Source of the DNA: Halomonas sp. 707D7
Lineage (GTDB): Bacteria; Pseudomonadota; Gammaproteobacteria; Pseudomonadales; Halomonadaceae
NCBI RefSeq assembly: GCF_024158715.1
Contig: NZ_JAMZBC010000014.1
Coordinates: 1 to 36,328 of the forward strand
Direction: 5' to 3'
Length of the DNA stretch: 36,328 nt
The first letter of the stretch is position 1, and each line of letters begins with the position of its first letter. The translations under genes were made by a program, and so were the position numbers. Shown here one piece after another: positions 1-8,224 of this stretch. The notes beneath the pieces are model-generated. The model made no database searches. It was not told the origin of the DNA and saw only the letters and a program-made list of their open reading frames with translations.

Positions 1-1
1 C

Positions 2-1159
2 ACCGACCACGACACCCAGAGCCTCAACCGCGACTGGCAGGTGGTGGCGGTGGAGCACACCGGTGAACAGCCCCAGGCGCTGGAAGAAGACAGCATCAGC
101 AGCGACACCGGCGCCATGACCCGCTACGCCAACCAGGTCACCCTCATCCCGGGGGACACCCCCTGGCGCGCCACCCCCAACCCCAAACCACGCGTCGACG
201 GCCCCCAGGTCGCCTTCGTGGTCGGCCCGGAAGGCGAAGAGATCCACTGCGACGAGCACGGCCGGGTCAAGGTGCAGTTCCCCTGGGACCGCTACGCCGA
301 ACCCAACGACACCGCGAGCTGCTGGGTACGCGTCTCCCAGGGCTGGGCCGGCGGCGGCTACGGCAGCATCGCCATTCCGCGCATCGGCCACGAAGTCATC
401 GTCTCGTTCCTGGAAGGCGACCCGGACCAGCCGCTGGTCACCGGGCGAACGTACCATGCGGTAAACACGCCGCCCTACGCACTGCCGGAGCACAAGACGC
501 GCACCGCCATCCGCACCCAGAGTCACAAGGCGGACGGCTTCAACGAACTGCGCTTCGAGGACGAAGCCGGCGAAGAGCAGATCTGGCTTCACGCCCAGAA
601 GGACCTGGAACTGCTGACGCTCAACGATCGCACCGAGGAGATCCGCAACGACAGCTTCCTCAAGGTGCACCACGACCGGCTCAGCGAGATCGATAACGAT
701 GATCATCACACGGTGCACGGCAATCGCTTCGAGCGCACCGAGGGCGATCAGCACCTTCAGGTCGACGGCACCCTGCACGTCAAGACCGGCCAGGCCTGGC
801 TGACCGAAAGCGGCCGGGAGCTGCACGTGAAGGCGGGTCACAAGGTGGTACTGGAAGCCGGCAGCGAAATCACCCTGAACGCGGGCGGCAGCTTCCTCAA
901 GCTCGACCCCAGCGGCGTCACCATCGTCGGCCCGCAGGTGAAGATCAACTCGGGTGGCAGCCCGGGTAATGGGAGCGGGCAGGCGGTACAAGGGCCGTTG
1001 CTACCGGGGCGGGCCATGGCGGAAGTGCATGAGCGAGTCGATCAGCTCTTGCAAGAGGCATTACTCGAGACCACTTTCAAACTCCCCGAGGTATGCGAAG
1101 AGTGCTGGAAAAAAGCGTTGGCGGAAGGGCAGAGTGCCATACCCGGAGAGCAAGCATGA
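2..1159 (+). CDS. vgrG: Type VI secretion tip protein VgrG (5'-truncated by window)
   Basis: This is the C-terminal part of a VgrG spike protein. The trimer caps the Hcp tube of the T6SS and carries effectors into target cells. The reading frame is open from base 2, so the true start lies upstream. The gp5-type OB-fold is clear ([14 protein letters not shown], then [17 protein letters not shown] and [21 protein letters not shown]). It is followed by the repetitive beta-helix needle with H-V/L-K-type repeats (DUF2345-like) and a Gly-rich linker. The tail ends with a [12 protein letters not shown] segment, the kind of C-terminal tail that often docks an adaptor. The stop overlaps the next start as ATGA. 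The gp27-like base is outside the window. The main part is GC-rich like the chromosome, but the last 40-50 codons shift towards the AT-richer composition of the cargo genes. Confidence 0.97.
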   Translation, partial: TDHDTQSLNRDWQVVAVEHTGEQPQALEEDSISSDTGAMTRYANQVTLIPGDTPWRATPNPKPRVDGPQVAFVVGPEGEEIHCDEHGRVKVQFPWDRYAEPNDTASCWVRVSQGWAGGGYGSIAIPRIGHEVIVSFLEGDPDQPLVTGRTYHAVNTPPYALPEHKTRTAIRTQSHKADGFNELRFEDEAGEEQIWLHAQKDLELLTLNDRTEEIRNDSFLKVHHDRLSEIDNDDHHTVHGNRFERTEGDQHLQVDGTLHVKTGQAWLTESGRELHVKAGHKVVLEAGSEITLNAGGSFLKLDPSGVTIVGPQVKINSGGSPGNGSGQAVQGPLLPGRAMAEVHERVDQLLQEALLETTFKLPEVCEECWKKALAEGQSAIPGEQA

Positions 1160-2016
1160 GTACCGGAAGCCTTCCTTCTTGGGAGCCCCTTTCACCATCA
1201 CAAGTACCGGCCATCAAGCGCTATGCATTGATAGAAATGGCGCTGCTATCGGGAACGACTCGCACGACCCTGTTCAACGAGATAGCTGACAAGGACCATT
1301 ACTGGTCGCTCATTAAGGATGAAAACCAGCCCCATCTACAGCGCGAAGGCCCCTGGTTGTTGAGCATCCCTTGTGATCAGCAAGATAAATTGAATCAGCT
1401 TGAGGGCATGGCATGCGCTTTGCTCAGTTGGATAGAGACTCCACTGGCAGGGGCCGAGCTGGCTAGCCATCTAGCCCCGGCCATGGTAGTTGAAAACCCA
1501 CAAAAACAGCGCTCGCTTCTTCGTTTCTATCTTCCTGATGTCATTACTCAGTTGCATGAAGATGCGCTCGAGAATTCAGCAAACGCACTGTTTTCGAGGA
1601 TCAGCCGCTGGTGGTATCGAGATACAGCAATGGGGTGGGTAGCCCTTGAAGGGCAAGCGCCAACAAAGTGCGTCACTCAATGGCAGCTGGTCGTCGATGA
1701 GGCTCGTTGGCAAGCCCTGCACGGTGAGCCGGAAGTCATGCAATTAACGGCAGAACTGGTCGATTTTGCACCGGCGTTATTTGAAGGAATATGCCATTGT
1801 GAGCGTCCCCGTCATGTAGCAAAAGCGCTTATGCAAGCCAACCACTATGGTTTGACCGCTATTGCCGACAAGCGAACCTTTGTCTATGTGCAATTAAGCC
1901 AAGGGAGTGACGCTTGGGCACCAGAGGAAATGCAGCGCCTCTTGCAGCGCGCGACAGGTGGTGAAGCCAAGCTAGCGGAGGTACTAGTAACTACCTATCA
2001 GCAGGACGAGCCATGA
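1156..2016 (+). CDS. DUF4123 T6SS adaptor/chaperone
   Basis: A 286-residue soluble protein matching the DUF4123 (Tap/Tec) family, which loads a specific effector onto its cognate VgrG. Family-like segments are YALIEMALL near the N-terminus, GPWLLSIP and [12 protein letters not shown] in the middle, and a Trp-rich [11 protein letters not shown] stretch. The ATG at 1156 was chosen because it overlaps the vgrG stop (ATGA), although the frame stays open upstream. Its position between vgrG and the effector module is the usual one for these adaptors and implies that it serves the downstream cargo. Composition is lower in GC than vgrG. The family call is moderately strong, from pattern and position only. 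Confidence 0.82.
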   Translation: MSTGSLPSWEPLSPSQVPAIKRYALIEMALLSGTTRTTLFNEIADKDHYWSLIKDENQPHLQREGPWLLSIPCDQQDKLNQLEGMACALLSWIETPLAGAELASHLAPAMVVENPQKQRSLLRFYLPDVITQLHEDALENSANALFSRISRWWYRDTAMGWVALEGQAPTKCVTQWQLVVDEARWQALHGEPEVMQLTAELVDFAPALFEGICHCERPRHVAKALMQANHYGLTAIADKRTFVYVQLSQGSDAWAPEEMQRLLQRATGGEAKLAEVLVTTYQQDEP

Positions 2017-2450
2017 TAGCTCGCTGGGCAATAAGTCGTTATATGCGTTTGATACCTGTCTGGCTTCAGATGTTGTTGACTGCCTTGGTAGTTTTGTGGC
2101 TGGCTTGGGTCATTTTTTTTAATACGTCAAAGAATGGAAGCTTAGTGGGTCACAATCATACTGATCGACCTCTAGGTAGGTACTTTGTAGGTGGTAATTA
2201 TGGGGGGAATGGCGGGACTACTTGCTGTTGGTCCTTTAAAGGAAAATCTATCGAAGTAGTTTGGATTCTCAGTGTGACAGAAGAGCAGTCACGCGAAGGG
2301 ATCAAGGAGGAAAGGCATAGTGTAGAAGTTCTCATGCCAGAATATAGGCGAGAAGACCAGTACCTGCACGTACATTTTCTTCCAGATAATCAAATTGAAC
2401 TCGCTTGGAGTCCAGGTATGCAATCTCCACTCTCTGAACAGTTAATATAA
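2013..2450 (+). CDS. DUF3304 membrane protein, copy 1 (candidate T6SS immunity)
   Basis: A 145-residue protein with one hydrophobic segment (about residues 14-36) and a small periplasmic domain. The DUF3304 hallmarks are visible: HNHTDRPLG, a Gly/Asn-rich loop, GGTTCCWSF with a vicinal Cys pair, and LHVHFLPDNQIELAWSP. The family function is unestablished. The start overlaps the adaptor stop (ATGA), so it is translationally coupled. A second, very similar copy follows about 70 bp downstream, and both precede a Tle1-like lipase-fold gene. A small membrane-anchored periplasmic protein beside a lipase effector suggests immunity, but that is inference. It is strongly AT-rich compared with vgrG. 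Confidence 0.85.
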   Translation: MIARWAISRYMRLIPVWLQMLLTALVVLWLAWVIFFNTSKNGSLVGHNHTDRPLGRYFVGGNYGGNGGTTCCWSFKGKSIEVVWILSVTEEQSREGIKEERHSVEVLMPEYRREDQYLHVHFLPDNQIELAWSPGMQSPLSEQLI

Positions 2451-2517
2451 GAAGATTGAATATGCTTGATCATAATTTTTGCACGGGATTGTTTGTGAAA
2501 AAAGGGAGCTTGTTATC

Positions 2518-3006
2518 ATGTTAGTTCGCTGGTCAATAAGCCGTTATATGCGACTTCTACCTTCTTGGCTTAAGTTTTTATTGGCTGGTTTGGTGGTGAT
2601 GTGGTTAGCTTGGAGCATGTTTTTTAGCCCATCAAAGAGAGGTTCTTTGATGGGTCACAATCTTACTGAGAGGCCTATTGGTAGTTTTTGGGTTGATGGT
2701 AATTGGGGGGGGAATCTATCCGCCTATTCTGGAGGTTTATATACAGGAGGTGGAACTACTTGCTGTTGGTCCTTTAAAGGAGATTCTGTTGAGGTAGTTT
2801 GGATTCTAAGCATGACGGGAGAACAGTCACGCCAAGGGATCAAGGAGGAAAGGCATAGCGTAGAACTTCCCATGCCAGAACATAAGCGAGAGGACCAGTA
2901 TCTGCACGTACATTTTCTCCCAGATAACCAAGTCGAGTTTGCTTGGAGCCCTGACCTCCAATCTCCTCTGTCTGAGAAGCTTCGAGAAGAGGTTCAAAAT
3001 GATTGA
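2518..3006 (+). CDS. DUF3304 membrane protein, copy 2 (candidate T6SS immunity)
   Basis: A 162-residue tandem paralogue of the preceding gene. It has the same N-terminal membrane anchor (RWSISRYMRLLPSWLK), HNLTERPIG, GGGTTCCWSF and VHFLPDNQVEFAWSP. The start at 2518 was chosen by alignment to copy 1 and the GGGAG upstream; an earlier in-frame ATG at 2479 would add 13 residues ahead of the anchor. Stretches such as the one encoding GIKEERHSVE are nearly identical at DNA level between copies, so the duplication looks fairly recent or is kept alike by conversion. Copy 2 has a longer Gly/Tyr loop before the Cys pair. Its last codons overlap the start of the downstream Tle1-like gene. Confidence 0.85.
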   Translation: MLVRWSISRYMRLLPSWLKFLLAGLVVMWLAWSMFFSPSKRGSLMGHNLTERPIGSFWVDGNWGGNLSAYSGGLYTGGGTTCCWSFKGDSVEVVWILSMTGEQSRQGIKEERHSVELPMPEHKREDQYLHVHFLPDNQVEFAWSPDLQSPLSEKLREEVQND

Positions 3007-4795
3007 CCAGAGTACTCTAGAGTGCGTCCAAGCATTGAGCGTGAATAACGGTATTACTTCAAATGAGTATTTAGGAGCTGACTGCAACCAGATACTTGAT
3101 ATTGGTTTCTTTTTTGAAGGCATTAGCAGAAATCTTGAGCAAGATATACAAAGCGGAAAAGTAAGTAATATCGGTCGTTTATATAGCGCTTATCCAGAAA
3201 GAGCCCACAGTACCATTGCTCATAAATTTAATAGGCATTACTACTCCGGTCTTGGAACCTCCTTTGATTCTAGTCTCTCTGACGATGTGGTGGGTGCTGC
3301 AAACCGCGTTCCTAGTGAAGCAGTCGGTACGGGTGAAGGACAGCTGCGTTCCAGTGCCACGGATGCCGCAAAAGAAGTGCTCTCTGGGGGTGGTTCGGGG
3401 CGGTGGTACGAGGTTTTTACGCGCTCGTTCAAGGTGTCAATCACTCAACCGTTGAATTGGGTCAAGGCGGCCCGAGATGGTGTTGTACGCACAGGTATTG
3501 AGGCCTATGCGCCTATCCGTGACACTCCCGTTGCCGCGGATCTGTTGATGAGCGGAAGTCACACCCGTCTCTCCTCCGCTGTCCGCGATTTCCAAAGCAG
3601 CGTGGCTGACGTCAAGCAAAACAGTGAGCTACCGCTGGACCGTATACGTGTCTCTGTCTTTGGCTTCGATTTTGGGGCCGCCATGGCAAAAGCCTTTGTA
3701 CGACGGCTACTGGATGAAGTGTGCGATCAGAGTGGCGAACGTTTTGTTTATCAGGACAGTGATGTGGAGGTGGTTTTTGTAGGCTTGCTGGACTGTGTGG
3801 ACCGTACCCACGCCGAAATGGGTCTGCTGGATTGGTTTCACCCGTTAAGCCCGGTGCTCGATGATGGCGGAGAGCTACATCCAGGTTGCCAACGAGTATT
3901 GCATCTAATTGCTGCCCATGAGCGGCGCTTTTATCGCCGTTGCCGTCCGCTAGGAGGGGAAAATCCGCAGTGGCATGAAGAGCTGTGCCCAGGTATTAGC
4001 GAAGATATTGGCGGTGGCCTGGCCGCCGACGAACAGAAAGCCAGCGTAGAACTTTCGCGTGCGGCCCTGCACCGTATGTACCGTCGTGCCACTATCGCTG
4101 GTGTCCCTTTTCCGCCGTTGGATACGTTGAAAGAACAGAACGAGTTTACTGCTCAAATGTTCGAGCTGAACGATGAAATCGAAGGGTATTCGTTACCCGC
4201 CTTGGCACGCCACTACCAGCGGCTGACTACTTCTCGGCATAATCCTACGGATGAGAACTTCCGCTCTCATACCCTGGTTTATCTGGCCTGGTTAGCACAA
4301 CGTTACCGCGACTATCAGGATACCCTTGCCGCGCTGGAAGCGCGCGAGGATGTCTTGCCTAACCGTTATTACCATCGCACCATTGGTTCGCTCGTAGCCT
4401 CTGTGTCAGGATCCCAAGAAGAGTGGTCGATTCAAACGGCAGAGCGCGCTGAAGTGGACGCAGCATTATCTACATTAAAGCAAGCCTGGGGCTGGCTCGA
4501 AGATGTGGATGATGAGGCCGCAGATATACGCCGCCGCGAACGCTCATCCGACAGAAATACCTATTTACATGCGCGTGCAACGCTTCGCTATCACTCGCAA
4601 TTAGCCAATAGCTGGTACCAGTGGACGAGAGAAGAGTCGCCCCCCGAGCTACCTGAGCCCGTAGGGCTTTTGTTTGCCTACGGTTTGCATGACAAGCAGC
4701 CCGAAGAAATGGCTTATCGAAACCGGCAGCCCTCACAGCTCGTTGGTGGGTATCGGTTTATGACGTGGCGGGGTATTGATAAGCCTGATGGCTAA
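2999..4795 (+). CDS. Tle1-like DUF2235 T6SS lipase-fold effector, atypical catalytic site
   Basis: A 598-residue protein with the layout of T6SS DUF2235/Tle1-like phospholipase effectors. It has an N-terminal GFFFEG (residues 36-41; family usually FFFDG), then KVSNIGRLYSAYP, a nucleophile-elbow strand VFGFDFGAAMAKAF around 224, GLLDCVDRTH near 262, and PGISEDIGGG at 331-340. Family members normally carry Ser in the elbow (GFSxGA). Here residue 224 is Asp (GAT), and the His often present in the PGxHxD motif is Ser. It may be inactive, may use other chemistry, or may belong to an Asp-bearing subfamily. The ATG at 2999 overlaps the DUF3304 copy 2 end by 8 bp. The first 90 or so codons are AT-rich and the remainder is richer in GC, suggesting a mosaic gene. 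Confidence 0.8.
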   Translation: MIDQSTLECVQALSVNNGITSNEYLGADCNQILDIGFFFEGISRNLEQDIQSGKVSNIGRLYSAYPERAHSTIAHKFNRHYYSGLGTSFDSSLSDDVVGAANRVPSEAVGTGEGQLRSSATDAAKEVLSGGGSGRWYEVFTRSFKVSITQPLNWVKAARDGVVRTGIEAYAPIRDTPVAADLLMSGSHTRLSSAVRDFQSSVADVKQNSELPLDRIRVSVFGFDFGAAMAKAFVRRLLDEVCDQSGERFVYQDSDVEVVFVGLLDCVDRTHAEMGLLDWFHPLSPVLDDGGELHPGCQRVLHLIAAHERRFYRRCRPLGGENPQWHEELCPGISEDIGGGLAADEQKASVELSRAALHRMYRRATIAGVPFPPLDTLKEQNEFTAQMFELNDEIEGYSLPALARHYQRLTTSRHNPTDENFRSHTLVYLAWLAQRYRDYQDTLAALEAREDVLPNRYYHRTIGSLVASVSGSQEEWSIQTAERAEVDAALSTLKQAWGWLEDVDDEAADIRRRERSSDRNTYLHARATLRYHSQLANSWYQWTREESPPELPEPVGLLFAYGLHDKQPEEMAYRNRQPSQLVGGYRFMTWRGIDKPDG

Positions 4796-4897
4796 TCTAA
4801 CACCAATGTAAGCTTCACCGCTGAAATAAAATAATGCGACTAAATTTGCTAACAACCCTAATAAAGCAGCTTCCTAAATGTAGGCGGATTTATCGTC

Positions 4898-5920
4898 ATG
4901 GGCATCGAGACACGCTGCGCCTTGCATTGGGAATCACCGGAAAATTTACAGCGTCTGCTGCCGACACGCGCCTCGTTATCAGACCTTGCCATTCAGGGGA
5001 CGAGCCGATCACTCACGGGGTGGCGCAGCTTCGGTAATGCCAAATTGGGGGTAGAGGCCTCCATCGGTATAGGGGCGAAGGCCGGTTTTCTTTTACGCAT
5101 GCAGGGCGGTAAATTCACGCTCGTCATGAGTGCTCGCCTGGTCGTTGGCAAAGGCGTTGGCGGGTCGCTGGCCATTGATCTGGATGTGGATAGCCTCGAT
5201 TTATGGCTCACCATGCTTCACCGCGCCATGGTAGGCAACAACTACGTTCAGCCCGAGTGGATCGACGAAGAAGCTTACGAAACCCTCGGCTTTCTCGGCT
5301 ATCTCGCCGCTACGACGTTGCTGAACGTAGGGCTTCTCGCCGCACGCGGCAAGGCCGGCATCGAGCAGATCTACCGTGCCATGACGGGCGGGCAGAATGC
5401 GGGGCCGATTGCTTATGTTATTACCAACGATCCACGGCAGGATCAAATGCGTGGCTGGGTTCAGCAACTAACGCCCGAGGCGCTGGGGGCTTTGCTACAT
5501 CTGCTAATCAGCGAACCTCGAGCGTTCGAAATTGAAACCCCAGGCATAGGTAGAAGCCGCGGCAGTGTAGAGTCATTCAATTCCGAAGAGGCATTAGACT
5601 TCCAGCAAATCGCCATTGCCAACTGTTTGGGATGGATCGTGGAGGGCGTAACAACGGGCGTTTACGGCACGCTATGTCGTTTTAGTCAGGAAGATCCCAC
5701 TCCCTCGCAGTACCTGTTCGCCAAGGCACTTATACGAATGAACGAGAACGGCCAGCAATGGCATGATGACCCTTGGTATGCGTACTGGCGTCGTAAACGT
5801 GACCTGGACTTTTTCATGGCGCGGTCTTCAGGCACGGATAATACGGATGTGCCGATTGCAAAACGGAACTATCGCCGTTATTTAGCAGGTTTAGCCACCC
5901 AAGTGTGTGCAACTGAGTAA
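4898..5920 (+). CDS. C-terminal fragment-like protein of a large T6SS effector family
   Basis: A 340-residue product. From residue 50 on, it has a glycine-rich beta pattern (GVEASIGIGAKAGF, GKFTLVMSARLVVG, GVGGSLAIDLD). A hydrophobic helix pair follows (LGFLGYLAATTLLNVGLLAARG), then an acidic helical tail (CLGWIVEGVTTGVYGTL, ALIRMNENGQQW). From memory this resembles the C-terminal third of large (roughly 900-residue) T6SS effector-like proteins of the BTH_I2691/VasX-like type, so I read it as an N-truncated remnant. The frame opens only after a TAA near 4863, and 4898 is its only ATG, with a weak upstream AGGCGG. It lies about 100 bp after the Tle1-like gene. It may be expressed or may be a pseudogene. 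Confidence 0.6.
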   Translation: MGIETRCALHWESPENLQRLLPTRASLSDLAIQGTSRSLTGWRSFGNAKLGVEASIGIGAKAGFLLRMQGGKFTLVMSARLVVGKGVGGSLAIDLDVDSLDLWLTMLHRAMVGNNYVQPEWIDEEAYETLGFLGYLAATTLLNVGLLAARGKAGIEQIYRAMTGGQNAGPIAYVITNDPRQDQMRGWVQQLTPEALGALLHLLISEPRAFEIETPGIGRSRGSVESFNSEEALDFQQIAIANCLGWIVEGVTTGVYGTLCRFSQEDPTPSQYLFAKALIRMNENGQQWHDDPWYAYWRRKRDLDFFMARSSGTDNTDVPIAKRNYRRYLAGLATQVCATE

Positions 5921-5942
5921 GTAATCGATCAAGGATAATCTC

Positions 5943-6944
5943 ATGCGAATAACCCTTTTAACTGCACTGACCAGCTTGCTTTTAGTACCGCTAATTTTGC
6001 CGTCTGCTTGGGCCTTGGATGACGAAGCGCAAGGCGCCAAAGAGGAAGGAATGCGGTTATGGGGTATTCACCAGTGGGAAAGGATGCAGCCGCCACTTGA
6101 AATTGCCGCCGAAAGTGGCGATGCGGAAGCGATGTATTATTTGGGCGAAGCGAATCGATTGCTTAGCCGAGGTCTTTCACAGGCCGCACTGGACTGGTAT
6201 TACCAGGCCGCCCAACACGGCGAGCCCTACGCCATGCTACGCCTGTTCGATGGCGGCGCCTGCGAGCTGGGTCATGTCTGTCCGGAAAACGGCGATGACT
6301 GGCCGCAGGCAGCACTCGAACTCACGCTGCCTCAGGCAGAAGCCGGCGATTCGGAGGCCATGGCGGCGTTGTATTACATCTATTACTACGTGGAAGACCC
6401 TGACGAAGAAGAAGCGCTGACGTGGTTGAATCGTGCCGCCGAGGCGGGCAACGCCTGGGCCATGAACATGCTGGGCAAACGCGCACGCGATGATGAGGAT
6501 GCTTACAGTAGCGATACAGAGCGTCTGGAGGCGGCGGAGGTGTGGTTTCGCCGGGCGGCTGAAGCGGGGTATGCGCCGGGCATGAATAACCTCGCTTCTG
6601 TATTGAATCATCTGGATCACCCTGAGAAAGCATGGCAGTGGATGACCAAGGCTTCCGAGGCAGGCCATATGAACGGACGTGGCTGGCTGGCTGCTTGTAA
6701 TATCGCACCCAACGAAGGCGGTCGTGAACTCTGCCGTGGAGCGCCCGAGCCAGATCCTGCTGAAGGATGGGCCATCTTTCTAGCTATTCACGAAGAAGTG
6801 CCTGGCACGTCGTCCGAAAACGCATTGCGTGCGTATCACGATAGCCTAACCCCCGAACAACGCGCTGAAGGCGAGCGCATGAAAGACGATTGGCTGGGCC
6901 TGGAACCGCCACTTTCCTACTTCCCCGAGAAGTTTGGCCCCTGA
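5943..6944 (+). CDS. Exported Sel1-repeat protein, copy 1 (candidate immunity)
   Basis: A 333-residue protein with a cleavable signal peptide (hydrophobic core to about residue 23, AWA-L junction). It carries several Sel1/TPR-like repeats with the A-E-x-G-x-x-x-A-M pattern (SGDAEAMYYLGEANR, HGEPYAMLRLFDGG, SGD/AGN/AGYAPGMNNLA). Four Cys in two close pairs (CELGHVC; AACNI...LC) suggest periplasmic disulphides. AAGGA lies upstream of the ATG. Tandem Sel1-repeat periplasmic proteins are known as immunity proteins to the P. aeruginosa phospholipase PldB (PA5086-PA5088), so immunity is a reasonable inference here. The stop and next start overlap as TGATG. Confidence 0.88.
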   Translation: MRITLLTALTSLLLVPLILPSAWALDDEAQGAKEEGMRLWGIHQWERMQPPLEIAAESGDAEAMYYLGEANRLLSRGLSQAALDWYYQAAQHGEPYAMLRLFDGGACELGHVCPENGDDWPQAALELTLPQAEAGDSEAMAALYYIYYYVEDPDEEEALTWLNRAAEAGNAWAMNMLGKRARDDEDAYSSDTERLEAAEVWFRRAAEAGYAPGMNNLASVLNHLDHPEKAWQWMTKASEAGHMNGRGWLAACNIAPNEGGRELCRGAPEPDPAEGWAIFLAIHEEVPGTSSENALRAYHDSLTPEQRAEGERMKDDWLGLEPPLSYFPEKFGP

Positions 6945-7963
6945 TGGTGTTATTCCTCCGCACCGGCCTTCTGGCAACACTAGCTAGCTTGCTCTTGATG
7001 CCGTTAACGCTATCACCAGCCTGGGCATTGGACGAAAAGGCTCAGGCCGCCAAAGAAGAAGGAATGCGGCTTTATGGCATTAGAAAAGTAGATTCAGCTA
7101 TTCCATTTCTTGAGCAAGCTGCTGGAGAAGGCGATGCGGAGACAATGTACTACTTGGGTGAAGCCAACCGCCGATTGGTAATGGGCAATATGAACCAGGC
7201 CGCGCTGGACTGGTATTACCAGGCTGCCCAACACGGCGACCCCTACGCCATGCTGCGCCTGTTCGATGGCGGGGCCTGCGAGCTGGGCGACGTTTGCCCA
7301 GAAAACGGCGATGACTGGCCGCAGGCGGCGCTTGAGCTTACGCTTCCTAGAGCAGAAAATGGGGACCCAGAGGCCATGGCGGCGCTCTATTACATCTATT
7401 ACTACGTGAAAGAGCCTGATGAAGAAGAAGTGCTCAATTGGCTGCATCGCGCAGCTGAGGCAGGTAATGCTTGGGCCATGAATTTACTGGGTGAGAGGGC
7501 GCGTGATGAAGGTAATTCTTTCGAACTTAATACAGAGCAATTAGAAGTAGCAGAAGAATGGTTTCGCCAGGCAGCCGAGGCAGGGTATGCGCCAGGTATG
7601 AACAATTTGGCTGTTGTCTTGAGTCATTTAGAACGTTACCAAGAATCTAGAGAGTGGCGAGAAGCCTCCTCCGAAGCAGGCCATATCAATGGGCGTCGAT
7701 GGATAGCCGCCTGCAATATAGTGCCCATGCTCAAAGATTTCGAAGCCTTGTGTCGAGCGGCATTAGAACCAGATCCTGCAAAAGGGTGGGCAATATTGTT
7801 GGCCATTCAGGAAGAGATACCTGGAAGCTATTCAGATCAAGACCTCGATATCTATAGAGAGCACGTTACCCCCGAGCAACGTGCCGAAGGCGAGCGTTTG
7901 AAAGAAGAATGGCTGGGCCTGGTACCGCCACTTTCCTACTTCCCCGAGAAGTTTGGCCCCTGA
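6944..7963 (+). CDS. Exported Sel1-repeat protein, copy 2 (candidate immunity)
   Basis: A 339-residue tandem paralogue of the previous gene, with the same signal-peptide style (LLATLASLLLMPL...AWA), the same Sel1 repeats and the same Cys pairs. The ATG at 6944 overlaps the upstream TGA (TGATG). The longer in-frame extension from 6890 would translate the tail of copy 1 out of frame and is not credible. Large central stretches (YYQAAQHGDPYAMLRLFD; ENGDDWPQAALELTLP) are almost identical to copy 1. The N-terminal helix and the C-terminal third (residues about 180-320) diverge, which is where specificity would be expected if it is an immunity protein. It ends in the same PPLSYFPEKFGP as copy 1. 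Confidence 0.88.
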   Translation: MVLFLRTGLLATLASLLLMPLTLSPAWALDEKAQAAKEEGMRLYGIRKVDSAIPFLEQAAGEGDAETMYYLGEANRRLVMGNMNQAALDWYYQAAQHGDPYAMLRLFDGGACELGDVCPENGDDWPQAALELTLPRAENGDPEAMAALYYIYYYVKEPDEEEVLNWLHRAAEAGNAWAMNLLGERARDEGNSFELNTEQLEVAEEWFRQAAEAGYAPGMNNLAVVLSHLERYQESREWREASSEAGHINGRRWIAACNIVPMLKDFEALCRAALEPDPAKGWAILLAIQEEIPGSYSDQDLDIYREHVTPEQRAEGERLKEEWLGLVPPLSYFPEKFGP

Positions 7964-8098
7964 TGATATTACTCCCTCGCACCGGTCTTCTGGCGACACT
8001 GGCCGGGTTGCTTTTGATGCCGTTAACGCTAGTGTCTGCCTGGACATTGAACGCCGAAGCGCAAGCCGTCAAAGAAGAGGGCACGAGGCTTTACACTG
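7912..8098 (+). repeat. Direct repeat of the Sel1 gene junction (partner at about 6893-7079)
   Basis: The 3' end of Sel1 copy 2 plus the start of the truncated copy repeats the copy 1/copy 2 junction 1019 bp earlier. The stretch from CTTTCCTACTTCCCCGAG to the TGATG junction is base-for-base the same in both. Similarity then continues at a lower level through the signal-peptide region. This is the footprint of unequal-crossover tandem duplication. Confidence 0.85.
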
Positions 8099-8139
8099 CA
8101 CACCAAGGTTATGTTCATAATTCTGTGTCATGTCTTTAG
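7963..8139 (+). pseudogene. Truncated third Sel1-repeat copy (signal peptide only)
   Basis: The third unit of the tandem array begins with the same TGATG junction and encodes a near-identical signal peptide (LLATLAGLLLMPLTL). About 20 mature residues follow (LNAEAQAVKEEGTRLYTAHQ), and then the sequence leaves the family and stops. Similarity to copies 1 and 2 ends at about 8100-8108. No Sel1 repeat is left, so it is a remnant, either an incomplete duplication or the edge of a deletion. Expression of a short secreted peptide cannot be excluded. Confidence 0.72.
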
Positions 8140-8224
8140 TCTGAATCGAAAAGAAATGACTCATGAAAAAGCCTGCACTCGACTGGAATGCGGCCCTTCG
8201 AACCCTGCGTGAGGATGGCTCAAA

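Noticed and set aside
4834-5037. 67-codon + strand frame before the effector-remnant gene
   Set aside because: It overlaps the 4898 gene in another frame, has no ribosome site, and its product shows no family resemblance.
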